Origin: Candidatus Thalassarchaeum betae
Lineage (GTDB): Archaea > Thermoplasmatota > Poseidoniia > Poseidoniales > Thalassarchaeaceae
Length of the DNA stretch: 64,000 nt
Reading direction: 5' to 3'
Assembly: GCA_003193925.1 (NCBI GenBank)
Contig: PSPG01000003.1
Span: 40,797 to 104,796, forward strand
Shown in pieces: positions 52,801 to 63,997 of this stretch (positions are counted from its first letter, which is position 1; each line of letters begins with the position of its first letter). The position numbers and the translations under genes were made by a program. Under the pieces are notes generated by a model. The model worked only from the letters and a program-made list of their open reading frames with translations, was not told the origin of the DNA and ran no database searches.

Positions 52801-55800
52801 GTCAGAGACACCTCGGAGCCAGCGAGGGTCGTGCACTCGTCCCTCCACTCGGAGGTGTCCTCGTTAGTGCGGTTGAGTATGACGATGTGAGTCAGGTCGA
52901 CGGTCACCGACTTGAGGATGTTCTCGGAGTCGAACCAGACCACTGAGTTGATTCTGTCAGAGTGGTCGCCGAAGTACTCGACCTCGTCGTACCCGTTCAG
53001 GTCGAAGTCCTCACAGCGATGGAAGTTCGGGTCGTCCGGGTTGGTGTTCTGAATGCCGTTCTCGTTGAGGTCGGTCCAAGTTCCGTACACCACGCCCTCG
53101 AACACCTCACCCTGCTTGGTCCAGGTAATCTCGAGGTTTGCTGCGTCCCGGATGGCCAGTATGTTGCCGTTGCTGTCCTTGAGATAGTCCCCTTCAGCGT
53201 AGTAGTCGTAGGTCAGGTAGGTGAAGTCGGCTCCTGTCGATGCGACCGGGATTGGATCCAGTGTCAGCGTCTCGTTCCAATTGTCGCCGTAGCCGTCACT
53301 CGGGTGGCCCAGCCAGTAGGCGTGGCTGTTGAACACGCCGCGGTTCTGTGGCAGCATGTCGTTCGAGCCGGTGGAGTCGTCCAGCCTGCTGCCGTTCTCG
53401 TTGCCGTCGTCGGTCCACATCGGCTCGATGCCCGAGAAGTCCTCGATAGCGACGAGATCGGGTTCGGCGTTCTGGATGAAGGCCTCGACCTGGAAGTCTG
53501 TCACCGTGTTGCCGCAGTTCTGCACGCGCACCTCCACGTCCCTCTCGCCCGAGGCGTACCTGACGCCGTTCTCGAGGTCAACCCAGTGCTCCTCTGCGAG
53601 GCACGGGTCGAACAGGTTGTTCACTGTCAGCTGGAATCTGATATCGTCGTTGAGGCCGTCCATGTCGATGAATCCGGACGGGTTGGTCAGCTCGGTCTTG
53701 ACGTAGTAGGTCCTGTTGTCTATGAAGTCCGCAGTCAGGCTTACCTCCTCGGAGGCGCCGGCCGCGAAGTCGTTGAAGATGAGTTGCTGCGAGACTGTCT
53801 CGGTCGACCCGAAGGTGACGTCCCTCTTCCTGATGGTTATGTTGTCGAAGGCGAAGCCGTCCAGACCGGTGTCCTGAGATGACCCAACGGGTCCAACGGA
53901 GCCCATCAGGCCGCTGCGGAAGCGGAAGCGGATGTCGATGACCTGCCCTGCGTAGCGCGTGAGGTCGATTGACTCCAACTCATTGGGGTCTTCCGAAGTG
54001 CCTCCGCCCTCAGTGTAGTTGATCCATCCTGTAGCAGTGTTGGCGAAGTTGTTGCCATTGTAGGTGTTGTACTCCGGGTCGACACCCTGCCAGTAAATGC
54101 GGAAGAAGCGCTCGTTGTCCCAGCCGCCGTTGAAGAAGACGGACTCCCAACCGTTGCCCTCGGACCAGACCTCGATGCCGCAAGAGTCCTCGTACAGCCA
54201 GCGCTCCACCACCGAGTACTGCTCGGCGAGATAGAGTTCGAAGTAGGCGGTGGTGCACATGACCGAGAGGTCCATGTACGCCGCATCGGCCCCGGTCAGG
54301 TCGACGTTTTCGAGAATCAGTGCCTCGTCCATATTGTTGTAGTATCCAGAATCGCTCTCGTTGTCTCCGTTGTAGTCGATGCCGGCCCAGTAGTAGTCGG
54401 TGGGGTTGCTGTCGGCCTCGTACCAAGAGACATTCTCGGTAGCCGCAGTCGAGTTGCTCTCGATGTGCCACGAGGATGCCCCGGTTTCGTACATTCCGGT
54501 GTAGGAGTTCTTGACGAAGGCGCAGTTGGCGCAGTTAGTCGTGTCCTCGTTGCCCTCGAAGTCGTTGGAGTAGACCACGGTGTCGGTTCCGCCGACGACC
54601 TCCTTGACCTCGAGATCGACGTTGATGGAGCCTGTCAGCGGGTTAAGTCCCGTGTTCTTCACGGTCACGTTGACCCATCTCGTTCCCTCGCCGATCTCGG
54701 CCTGTCCAGTGGCGGGATTGTAGGACGCAGGCGCGATGGTGACCTCGGTGATGCCGACATCCTCGTTGTCGAGCGTGAGTACTGAGAGGAAGTCTCCAGC
54801 GCCGGCCCACCCTTGGGTGTCCAGCCACATCGCGTTGTCGGCGAATCTGTAGCCGTAGTCGCGCTGTCCGATGACGATCTCGTAGGCGCTCTCGTCACCG
54901 CCTTGCAATTGGGCGGGGATTGCCATGGTAGGCCGGCGGCCTACGTTGAACGAGAGTGACGAGAGGTAACCGGGCCCGCTGGGGTCGGCGAGGATGATCT
55001 CTACCGAGTTGATCTCGCGCAGGTTGTCGAGCAGCAGGTAGGTCTGGTTCTGTGCGGTCGAGTCCTGCAGACGGGTCAGGGTGACCTCGGTCGGCACGAA
55101 GAAGTCGACCTCGCCGTCTCGGTTGATGTCGACGATGGTAAGCGAGGCGCCGAGGTAGTCGCCGAGATAGACGTAGTTCTGGGTGCTCCAGCTGCTGCCG
55201 CTCTTGGTGGCGTAGGAGATGTTGCCTGTGATGCCGTCGATAGCGGCGATGAGGTCGATCTCACCGTCATCGTCGGTATCGGCGATGTCGATGCCGTAGA
55301 GCGGATAGTTGTGATCGGCATCGAGCTTGAACTCGTGGACCCCCTGTGCGGTCGCGTCCATGGGATTGGGATACTGATTGGTCAGACAGTCATACTCGAG
55401 CACGGTCATGTTGTCGAAGTGACCGACCGAGTAGCCCACACCAATGTTGTACGGGGGGGTCCGGAGAAGCCAGATGTCGAGATCCTCGCAGTCTCCGATG
55501 CCACCGGGTATGCCACCTCCTTGGACGGTCTCGCCCCAGTGGCCGAGCATCACTTCAACGTACAAGCCATTGGTCAGAGGCACCGGGATGGACTGTTGGT
55601 TGGTCAGCAGAGATGGGTCGGGCCCACGGTAAATCTGGATGTACTGGTTGGCCGCCGTCGCGTCTTGGGTCACGAGCACGATGTCGGCGGCGCCGTCATC
55701 GTCGATGTCCGCGACGTCCATACCAAGGTGATACGGGTTTGAGACCGTGATTTCAGTGAGGTCCCACTCGTTGACCCTCTCATTGCAATCGCCCCACATC

Positions 55801-56267
55801 GTAGTGAGGTTGCCGGGCCTGACGAAACTCTCCCCGACGAAGCGGATGTTCTCTTGGTAGTAGATGATGTCATTCACTCCATCGTCGTCGACATCGGCTA
55901 TCTCGACATCGACGGAGTTTGCTGTATCGACGAAGCCTGCGCGCTGGGAGACGTTGTTGGAGATGAACACGTCCTGCCTGTCTTGGAAGCCGCCCGAGCC
56001 GTCATTGTACAGGACCGTGATGAAGTGCCCCATCATACTGACCGCGACGATGTCGTTGTGTCCGTCGCAGTCCAAATCACCCACTGAAAGATGGGACGGG
56101 TCACGTTGGACCGCGTACTGGGTGATGTGCGATGCGCTGACTGCTGGCACTAGGGCGACAATCAGCGAGCCCAGCATCAACAGCACGAGGAAGACGGCCT
56201 TCCGGCCCTCCTTTGTTCGATTTCTAGTAGCCCCAGACGTATGCAGCATGCTCAGCCGGACTTTCAC
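49839..56267 (-). CDS. Giant FG-GAP/VCBS surface protein with C-terminal anchor and cytoplasmic tail
   Basis: A 2142-residue exported protein, one-tenth of the window. After a signal span (AVFLVLLMLGSLIVALVPAV, about 24-44) come FG-GAP/VCBS-type repeats with Ca-binding loops (DLDCDGHND near 64, DVDDDGVND, DIDDDGAAD, DTDDDGEID, DINRDGEVD near 380). Beta-sandwich domains of CARDB type follow (VNVTVKNTGLNPL near 533; again near 920 and 1180). A Rossmann-like region at about 1385-1640 (VAVLSNPTDQNRLQSVKRDL, LEDYMTGGGTVQIHLGP) resembles the GATase/DUF4350 group. More Ig-like domains lead to a C-terminal span (MLLIGGIGVVILLLVVVV, ~2058-2080). A cytoplasmic tail with Q/Y-rich helices ends the chain. 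Likely a receptor-like or adhesive surface protein; the ligand is unknown. Confidence 0.85.
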   Translation of the reverse strand: MKVRLSMLHTSGATRNRTKEGRKAVFLVLLMLGSLIVALVPAVSASHITQYAVQRDPSHLSVGDLDCDGHNDIVAVSMMGHFITVLYNDGSGGFQDRQDVFISNNVSQRAGFVDTANSVDVEIADVDDDGVNDIIYYQENIRFVGESFVRPGNLTTMWGDCNERVNEWDLTEITVSNPYHLGMDVADIDDDGAADIVLVTQDATAANQYIQIYRGPDPSLLTNQQSIPVPLTNGLYVEVMLGHWGETVQGGGIPGGIGDCEDLDIWLLRTPPYNIGVGYSVGHFDNMTVLEYDCLTNQYPNPMDATAQGVHEFKLDADHNYPLYGIDIADTDDDGEIDLIAAIDGITGNISYATKSGSSWSTQNYVYLGDYLGASLTIVDINRDGEVDFFVPTEVTLTRLQDSTAQNQTYLLLDNLREINSVEIILADPSGPGYLSSLSFNVGRRPTMAIPAQLQGGDESAYEIVIGQRDYGYRFADNAMWLDTQGWAGAGDFLSVLTLDNEDVGITEVTIAPASYNPATGQAEIGEGTRWVNVTVKNTGLNPLTGSINVDLEVKEVVGGTDTVVYSNDFEGNEDTTNCANCAFVKNSYTGMYETGASSWHIESNSTAATENVSWYEADSNPTDYYWAGIDYNGDNESDSGYYNNMDEALILENVDLTGADAAYMDLSVMCTTAYFELYLAEQYSVVERWLYEDSCGIEVWSEGNGWESVFFNGGWDNERFFRIYWQGVDPEYNTYNGNNFANTATGWINYTEGGGTSEDPNELESIDLTRYAGQVIDIRFRFRSGLMGSVGPVGSSQDTGLDGFAFDNITIRKRDVTFGSTETVSQQLIFNDFAAGASEEVSLTADFIDNRTYYVKTELTNPSGFIDMDGLNDDIRFQLTVNNLFDPCLAEEHWVDLENGVRYASGERDVEVRVQNCGNTVTDFQVEAFIQNAEPDLVAIEDFSGIEPMWTDDGNENGSRLDDSTGSNDMLPQNRGVFNSHAYWLGHPSDGYGDNWNETLTLDPIPVASTGADFTYLTYDYYAEGDYLKDSNGNILAIRDAANLEITWTKQGEVFEGVVYGTWTDLNENGIQNTNPDDPNFHRCEDFDLNGYDEVEYFGDHSDRINSVVWFDSENILKSVTVDLTHIVILNRTNEDTSEWRDECTTLAGSEVSLTWRFQSNDDGVNGNAGLAGFGIDNIRVEEFTFEDDGTYTVDVTGLDAAQRQQVNLATHDFQSGIYKIDVTTIFDNTDPLTSWYNESEVNIANNHSSIIFSIASADITLMQPDVLECVADITYECVYPIDDASAHSFAVPLLNGVIAGEYQITMKIVDLDTGQTVYEEDCDNGPFDLEPHARDQANWTNPYNSWYDGHTYNISFYGTLTEDNERSGNDRYFEIQFFEQIDVAVLSNPTDQNRLQSVKRDLEAMGKTYTQLQMENWDTYATPDWVEHYDKVLLPWQTDYNVYYGDYYEKLDETRESDGLTVTETLEDYMTGGGTVQIHLGPYRNEYQPNRLPFGMDIAMRNQANFTVDNRIHYSNLTIIDQFHPILSNVDPVAFSGVHGGSYVALAGLDTAQVQGTQIPQVCGGRISDPVGTFHTLIRDTNYETQSLLSVCNRGAGGLIVTTIDVENPSVSEEYGGSSMPLLSNMLAYHLTPYPLDFGIAGESFDLSINGEAPSIDTVTGAYATMYIKSNSDLDFSYVTTAEGVVADWTLESGNNDSVTGWDGSIIDAGEFSHTQQLNPSIPTLGSFCVGDTTSDTGCRIGAEWMLTLYLHDGEGHTRITYIRLVTDDTLADEFRPIASASMIENEVTDEYVTLDGTKTVAGVDWPVYRTRLSDTGDLSISFTAQDSYDPDAPEGEKGVVLYEWKVFFDYPWDSQNPTLQGHEFQIPAAAGDDWTYVFRNLTSSPDGNLENQIRVELIVYDKAGKQSQKARMYFVVVGEDFGDDEPVVDFTKPRPQDSQSEDLVTITGSLVSGAENSDVVIEVALTEAVLDYTTTQKITQKSIGKYNKTGLLADGQQFTLTLDISDLYQETGVAATIYVRITEGDGSRYVISDTLAINLLPDLPVLSKDQGEGMSMLLIGGIGVVILLLVVVVTVVMRGRGKEDSGEDTVEQFGGVEEMDPVEAYVQQMVASGYDEQTARQYAQQYYAQYYEQQRRDGG

Positions 56268-56293
56268 TCATCTCTTATGCCTTCGCACCAAAT

Positions 56294-56318
56294 GAGTTGG
56301 CCAACTCCATAGGAGTTG
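56294..56318. promoter_or_regulatory. Overlapping alternative hairpins upstream of giant surface protein
   Basis: GAGTTGGCCAACTC (56294-56307) is a perfect 14-base palindrome, and CAACTCC-ATA-GGAGTTG (56302-56318) is a perfect 7-base inverted repeat. They share six bases, so only one can form at a time. They lie between the stop of the 222-residue gene (56337) and the start of the giant gene (56267) on the minus strand, fitting a terminator, an operator or an attenuator-like switch. Confidence 0.45.
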
Positions 56319-56336
56319 TTGGGTTAGGGGGTATGA

Positions 56337-57005
56337 TTACTGTGCTTCCAGCCAACTGGGATTCGGGGCGTACTGAGTTTCCACGCCGCCGTGTATCCGC
56401 TCAAGGCGCCCCATCGTCCACAGGCGGTCGAGGAAGATGTCCAGATCGATCCCGTGAAGGTTGATGCGTTCGCCGACCGCCTCGTCGATTTGACTCACTG
56501 GCAGTGAGGTGTGACCATGCTCCCTGACCACCAAAGTGAGCAGTAGTTGAATCCAGGCCTCGGCCAACGGGTTTCCGGACAAGTTGTCCTTCAGAGGCTC
56601 TATCTCGTCTTGGACCGCGTCGAGTACCTCGATGATTACTGAGATGTCGGGATCGCTACGCTCCCGGCCACCGAGCTCTGCGATGCCCGAATCGACGTCG
56701 AGGCTGCCGATGACCCTCAGCACTGGAGGTATCCGGGACGGATCTGGGGGAGGCCCTGGGAGGACCGCTTCCTCGGGCAGTGGGAGTTCCTCGAAGAATT
56801 CCTCATCCCCACCAGTAGCCGATTCGGGCTCGGGCTCGTCTGAGTCGACCATGCGAGCGGCCAGCGGCTGGACGATGCCGACCTCGCCTGCCAAACCGAG
56901 CTCCTCGCGCAGCGAGGCCACCCACTTCGAGTCGCCCTCCAGCAGCACATCGACATCGTGCTCGGGAGAACGGAAGCGGAATCTGACGGTTCCTCGCAAC
57001 TCCAT
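56337..57005 (-). CDS. Acidic protein of unknown function
   Basis: A 222-residue cytoplasmic protein. The N-terminal ~55 residues form a beta-rich piece (RGTVRFRFRSPEHDVDVLLEG, then a WVASLREELGL helix). A proline- and glutamate-rich linker of ~50 residues follows (EELPLPEEAVLPGPPPDPSR). The C-terminal ~100 residues are helical and end with DIFLDRLWTMGRLERIHGGVE, reminiscent of a winged-helix module. No family is recognised. It lies between the giant surface protein gene (70-base gap) and aconitase (54-base gap), all on the minus strand, and may be transcribed with either. Confidence 0.68.
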   Translation of the reverse strand: MELRGTVRFRFRSPEHDVDVLLEGDSKWVASLREELGLAGEVGIVQPLAARMVDSDEPEPESATGGDEEFFEELPLPEEAVLPGPPPDPSRIPPVLRVIGSLDVDSGIAELGGRERSDPDISVIIEVLDAVQDEIEPLKDNLSGNPLAEAWIQLLLTLVVREHGHTSLPVSQIDEAVGERINLHGIDLDIFLDRLWTMGRLERIHGGVETQYAPNPSWLEAQ

Positions 57006-57059
57006 CGTCTCACCTCTGGAACATCCGGGTCTTAACTGCGTGGGCTCGACATGCAGTTT

Positions 57060-59720
<2,661 letters not shown>

Positions 59721-59824
59721 AGCATCGAAGGGGTCACCAGCGTCCATGCCATCACCTACGGTGATACCGGCTATGATGGGCTCCATGAAGTTGACTCATC
59801 GAAAGCCAGAGCAACCGGGCGGGT

Positions 59825-60889
59825 TCACTCGTTCACAGTCACGTGGATCAACTGGACTTCAGTCACAGGTTTGTCTCCTGATTCGGTCTGGACCTCGCTT
59901 ATCGCCGTGACGTGCTCCAAACCGCTGACCACCCGTCCGTAGACGGTGTGGCAGGACTCCTGGCTGCAGTCCTTGCCGGGCTCCCAATCGAGATGGGAGG
60001 GGGTGCTGTCCCCTGGTACGATGTAGAACTGGCTCGAGTCGGTGTTGAGCCCTGCGTGGGCGGCAGCGAGTGCGCCGGGGACGTGCTTCAGGCCGTTAGT
60101 GTGCTCGCCGGGCAGAGACCAATCTGACAGGTCGCATGTCTCGGGGCCGTACCGGTTGCCCGAATTGTCGAATTCCTGCCCGTCGCAGTAGCCGTACCAC
60201 TTCCCCGTGTATCCGCCCGTTCCGTCCCGATTTTCCATATCCCCTCCTTGGATCATGAAACCGTCGATCACCCTATGGAAGGTGGTGAAGTCGTAACGGA
60301 AGTCTTCGACGAGCAACAGGAAGTTCTCGACGTGCAGAGGGGCTTCCTCCTGGTAGAGCTCGATCTCGATGAATACAGTCGTCCTCTCGCTGGCTCCGTC
60401 GGGCATGTATGAGATCTCCAGCCTGACCACAGGGTTGTCGGCTGACTCGCCGAACCAGTCAGTCACCACCTTGAAGGCGACGAGGACGAGCATTCCCGCA
60501 ATCAGGATGGTCAGCAGCCCGAATGGGGTCGGGTTGCCCTCGTCGAACATCTGTAAACCGACCCCGAGAGAGATCGATTTCTCGTCCATCATGGACGCGA
60601 GCTTGTTCATGCTGCGTCGCGTCCCCTTGTCCTTGGGGTCGAGGTTCAGCGCTTTGCCGTAGTTCTTGTGCGCGCGCCGCCAGTGGCGCTTCTGGTTAGC
60701 AGCGTCAGCCTCGCCAAGCACTGTCCCCGCATCGCCCGCGAAACACAGGGTCCTGGCTTTCTGTGCGCCGTTCTCGCAGGCGTCCCAAGCCTCTGAGCGG
60801 AGGATTACTAGCGCCCCTTTGGGGTCTCCTGACTCGGTCAGGAGGTTCGCTTCGTCCCAAGCCTTCTGCAGCGCCTCCGGGATTGGCAT
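59825..60889 (-). CDS. Membrane-anchored cyclophilin (peptidyl-prolyl isomerase) with TPR-like N-terminus
   Basis: A 354-residue protein in three parts. Residues 1-105 form a helical TPR-like region (EALQKAWDEANLLTESGDPK, WRRAHKNYGKALNLDPKDKG). A membrane span follows at about 120-143 (PFGLLTILIAGMLVLVAFKV). From ~165 to the end lies a cyclophilin domain with the family motifs FHRVIDGFMIQGGDM (the Arg is the catalytic one), GALAAAHAGLNTDSSQFYIV and HTVYGRVVSGLEHV. A cysteine-bearing insert (YCDGQEF...CDLSDW) sits between them. With the TPR inside, the isomerase would be outside the cell and help fold exported proteins. It is divergent from korA, 161 bases away. Confidence 0.9.
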   Translation of the reverse strand: MPIPEALQKAWDEANLLTESGDPKGALVILRSEAWDACENGAQKARTLCFAGDAGTVLGEADAANQKRHWRRAHKNYGKALNLDPKDKGTRRSMNKLASMMDEKSISLGVGLQMFDEGNPTPFGLLTILIAGMLVLVAFKVVTDWFGESADNPVVRLEISYMPDGASERTTVFIEIELYQEEAPLHVENFLLLVEDFRYDFTTFHRVIDGFMIQGGDMENRDGTGGYTGKWYGYCDGQEFDNSGNRYGPETCDLSDWSLPGEHTNGLKHVPGALAAAHAGLNTDSSQFYIVPGDSTPSHLDWEPGKDCSQESCHTVYGRVVSGLEHVTAISEVQTESGDKPVTEVQLIHVTVNE

Positions 60890-61050
60890 AACGGGCCCGA
60901 AAGCGCATCCCCTGAAAATGGCAGCGGATGCAATTTCAGTCGATGCTCAGTGAAATATGGACGGGAACGGCTAAGACTGAATTATCACCGGGCCATCATG
61001 CGCGAGAGCCTAGGTAGAGCCGAGCCGAGCCATGGGAGAAGCAGAAAACG

Positions 61051-62835
61051 ATGGAGCGCATCTACAACGACTTCACAATCAACATAGCAACAGCGAACGG
61101 GACTGGTTCCCAGTCCTCGAACCTGATTCTGCTCAATTCCATGTTCCAGATGGGCGTTCCAGTGAGCGGGAAGAACCTCTTCCCCAGTAACATCGCGGGC
61201 CTGCCCACCTGGTTCATCATCCGGGCCAGCGATGACGGCTATCAGGCTCCTGGGGACAAGGCGCATATCCAGGTTCTAATGAACAAAGACAGCTGGCACA
61301 GTGACCTCGAGAAGCTCGAGCCGGGGGCAGTCATAGTCTACAACGAAGACGTCAAGCTACCCGTCGACAGGGACGACTGCCCCGCCTTCGGGATGCCGAT
61401 GACGAAGATGGCCAGGGGAATCAACCCCAGGCTGGCCCGCCTGATGTGCAACATGTACTACGTCGGAGGGCTAGCCCACTTGCTGGGAATAGACGAGGAT
61501 GTGATCAACGACGCCGTGTCGAATCAGTTCGAGGGCAAGGAGAAGGCGATAGAGTTCAACCTGCGCGCGATAGGGGAAGGCCGAGCCTACGCGGCCGAGA
61601 ACTGGGCTGATGAGGTTCCCTATCGCGTCGAGTGCCGGGACAAGGACCCTGGCACCTTCCTCGTAGAGGGCAACGAGGCTGTGGCCCTCGGCGCCATATA
61701 CGGAGGCGTCAACCTGCTGTCCTGGTATCCCATAACCCCCGCGTCCTCGCTGGCCGAGAGCATGATCGAATGGTTGCCCGAGCTCAGAGAGGCTGACGAT
61801 GGCGGCACTACCTGCGCTGTTGTGCAGGCCGAGGACGAGCTGGCCGCTGCCGGAATGGTGGTCGGGGCCGGCTGGGCTGGCGGCCGAGGCATGACCTGCA
61901 CCAGCGGCCCGGGAATCTCACTGATGTCAGAGTTCATCGGGCTCGCCTACTTCGCCGAGGTCCCGGGCGTGATCTGGGACATCAACAGGGTTGGACCCTC
62001 CACCGGGCTGCCGACCCGCACCCAGCAGGGCGACCTCTCGATGCTCTACGAGGCAAGCCACGGCGACACCCAACACGTGGTGCTGATACCCGGCACCGTC
62101 GACGAGTGCTTCGAGTACGGCTGGAAGGCCTTCGACTACGCGGAGAGGCTCCAGACCATGGTCTTCGGCTTCAGCGATCTCGATCTCGGGATGAACCGAT
62201 GGTCAACAGCCGGCTTCCAGTACCCCGATGCGCCCATGGATCGCGGCAAGGTCGTACGCACGCAGGAGGAGATGGATGCGATAGCTAACTACGGGCGCTA
62301 CAGGGACGTCGACGGGGACGGCATCCCGTATCGGACTCTACCCGGCAGCGGCTTGGACCCTATCCTCTACCGTGGGACGGGGCACGACGAGGACGGCATC
62401 TACTCCGAGAACCCCGACGTGTACTACGCCACGGTCTCACGCCTGCGCAGGAAGATTGACGGCGCTCGCGACCTGCTTCCCGCCCCCGTCATCAGGGAGG
62501 AGGAGGAACAGCAGATCGGCGTGATCTACTACGGCTCGATGGAGAACTCCATCACCGAGATCGAAGATATGCTGGAGTCGACCGGCCTCTCGGTCAGCAC
62601 CTGCCGCCTCCGAGCGCTGCCGTACCACTCCGAGGTCGAGGGCTTCATCGAGCGCCACGAGAAGGTGATCGTGCTGGAGATCAATCGCGACGGACAGTTG
62701 TACGGCATCCTGCGCAAGGAACTGCCCTCCAACCTGCTGACGCGTCTGCACAGCGTCGCCTACACCGACGGCATACCCCCGCGTGCGCGGGTCTACGCCG
62801 ACAAGATACTGGATGTCCTGGAGGTGGTGGCGTGA
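61051..62835 (+). CDS. korA: 2-oxoacid:ferredoxin oxidoreductase, fused gamma-alpha subunit
   Basis: Together with the next gene it decarboxylates a 2-oxoacid to its acyl-CoA and reduces ferredoxin. In 594 residues the gamma domain comes first (NIATANGTGSQSSNLILLNS, where the family has GxGGQG; VSGKNLFPSNIAGLPTWF). From ~210 the alpha domain follows, with GNEAVALGAIYGG, ITPASSLAESM, CTSGPGISLMSEFIGLAYFA and GPSTGLPTRTQQGDL, the CoA/pyrimidine-site signature. This two-subunit kind is typical of 2-oxoglutarate or broad-substrate enzymes of archaea. The start at 61051 has no close alternative. The gene overlaps korB by 4 bases (GTGA). Confidence 0.92.
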   Translation: MERIYNDFTINIATANGTGSQSSNLILLNSMFQMGVPVSGKNLFPSNIAGLPTWFIIRASDDGYQAPGDKAHIQVLMNKDSWHSDLEKLEPGAVIVYNEDVKLPVDRDDCPAFGMPMTKMARGINPRLARLMCNMYYVGGLAHLLGIDEDVINDAVSNQFEGKEKAIEFNLRAIGEGRAYAAENWADEVPYRVECRDKDPGTFLVEGNEAVALGAIYGGVNLLSWYPITPASSLAESMIEWLPELREADDGGTTCAVVQAEDELAAAGMVVGAGWAGGRGMTCTSGPGISLMSEFIGLAYFAEVPGVIWDINRVGPSTGLPTRTQQGDLSMLYEASHGDTQHVVLIPGTVDECFEYGWKAFDYAERLQTMVFGFSDLDLGMNRWSTAGFQYPDAPMDRGKVVRTQEEMDAIANYGRYRDVDGDGIPYRTLPGSGLDPILYRGTGHDEDGIYSENPDVYYATVSRLRRKIDGARDLLPAPVIREEEEQQIGVIYYGSMENSITEIEDMLESTGLSVSTCRLRALPYHSEVEGFIERHEKVIVLEINRDGQLYGILRKELPSNLLTRLHSVAYTDGIPPRARVYADKILDVLEVVA

Positions 62836-63866
62836 GCATGATCAAGCTCAATGTGATCGACTTGGAGAAGTCCGAGTACACCGGTGGCAAGTCCACACTG
62901 TGCCCCGGCTGCGGTCACGACCAGGTATCGAACGTCATCATCCAAGCCGCTTGGGAGAATGGCATCCCGCCGGAGGGCATCGCCAAGATGAGCGGCATCG
63001 GATGCTCCTCGAAGACACCGGCCTACTTCTTCGGCAAGAGCCACGGGTTCAACACCGTCCACGGCAGGATGCCCTCGGTCACCACCGGGGCCAACATGGT
63101 CAACAAGACCCTGTCATTCATCGCAGTGACCGGTGACGGAGACACCGCCAGCATCGGCATCGGGCAGTTCGTCCACGCCATCCGCAGGAACCTCGACATG
63201 GTCTACATCATCGAGAACAACGGAGTCTACGGGCTGACCAAGGGGCAGTACAGCGCTACGGTGGAGAAGGGCTCTAGGAAGAAGAAGGGAGAGGCCAACG
63301 CGCAGCCACCGATAGACCTCTGCGCCATGGCGATAAACCTAGGCTGCAGCTTCGTCGCTCGATCGTTCTCCGGCAGTAAGAAGCAGCTTACCGCACTGGT
63401 CCGAGCAGCCATGGGCCACCATGGCATGGCGGTCATCGACGTCATCTCGCCATGTGTCACCTTCTCCAACAACGACGAGTCCTACAAGTCGTACAACTAC
63501 GTCAAGGCGAACGACGAGGTGCTGCACCTGCTCGACTACATCCCGCACTTCACGCCAATGGAGGAGGTCGACATCCCAGAAGGCGAGTACGAGGACATCC
63601 AGATGTTCGACGGCTCGACCCTTAGGCTCGAGACAATCGGCAGTGACCACGACCCGTCCGACGCTATGTCCGCGCTCATGGCGATACACCAGGCAGAGCG
63701 TGAGAACAGGCACGTGACCGGTCTGCTGTACTACGAAGCGGGCCTGCAGACCGCGGACGAGGTGCTCGGCTTGACCGAGGCGCCTCTGTCCGGCCTCAGC
63801 GAGGCCGAGATGAGGCCCAGCAGGCAGAGCCTAGACGATGTCAACGCCGCCTTCCGCGTGGCCTGA
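62832..63866 (+). CDS. korB: 2-oxoacid:ferredoxin oxidoreductase, beta subunit
   Basis: The thiamine-diphosphate and [4Fe-4S] subunit, 344 residues. Cluster cysteines are in TLCPGCGHDQVS (two) and SGIGCSSKTPAYF, with a fourth likely further on (VISPCVTFSN). The TPP motif is VTGDGDTASIGIGQF ... IENNGVYGLTKGQYSAT, with GDGD near residue 98 and NN near 127. The GTG at 62832 is chosen for its GTGA overlap with korA; the ATG at 62838 two codons on is possible. No separate ferredoxin subunit is encoded nearby, so an external ferredoxin must accept the electrons. A strong hairpin follows 16 bases after the stop. Confidence 0.94.
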   Translation: MSMIKLNVIDLEKSEYTGGKSTLCPGCGHDQVSNVIIQAAWENGIPPEGIAKMSGIGCSSKTPAYFFGKSHGFNTVHGRMPSVTTGANMVNKTLSFIAVTGDGDTASIGIGQFVHAIRRNLDMVYIIENNGVYGLTKGQYSATVEKGSRKKKGEANAQPPIDLCAMAINLGCSFVARSFSGSKKQLTALVRAAMGHHGMAVIDVISPCVTFSNNDESYKSYNYVKANDEVLHLLDYIPHFTPMEEVDIPEGEYEDIQMFDGSTLRLETIGSDHDPSDAMSALMAIHQAERENRHVTGLLYYEAGLQTADEVLGLTEAPLSGLSEAEMRPSRQSLDDVNAAFRVA

Positions 63867-63881
63867 GTGGCCTCTTTCGAC

Positions 63882-63912
63882 AGTCGGATTCGTTGAAATA
63901 GCGAATCCGACT
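63882..63912 (+). terminator. Strong stem-loop after korB
   Basis: AGTCGGATTCG and CGAATCCGACT are perfect 11-base arms around a 9-base AT-rich loop (63893-63901). It lies between the korB stop (63866) and tRNA-Gln (63925). It probably ends or protects the korAB transcript. There is no long T-run right after it. Confidence 0.6.
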
Positions 63913-63924
63913 CCGTCGTTCGCT

Positions 63925-63997
63925 AGTCCCTTAGTGTAGTGGTCCATCATACGAGACTCTGGATCTCGTGACCCTGGTTCGAATCCGGGAGGGACTA
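63925..63997 (+). tRNA. tRNA-Gln (anticodon CTG)
   Basis: A 73-base tRNA with encoded CCA reaching the last base of the window (63998-64000). The acceptor AGTCCCT/AGGGACT pairs perfectly. The anticodon arm CGAGA-CTCTGGA-TCTCG gives anticodon CTG, read for glutamine, and the T arm is CCTGG-TTCGAAT-CCGGG. There is no intron. Confidence 0.93.

Noticed and set aside
50991-53882. Several 190-306-residue plus-strand frames inside the giant surface gene
   Set aside because: Val/Arg-rich composition without family features; the minus strand is one unbroken 2142-codon frame with Ca-binding repeats.
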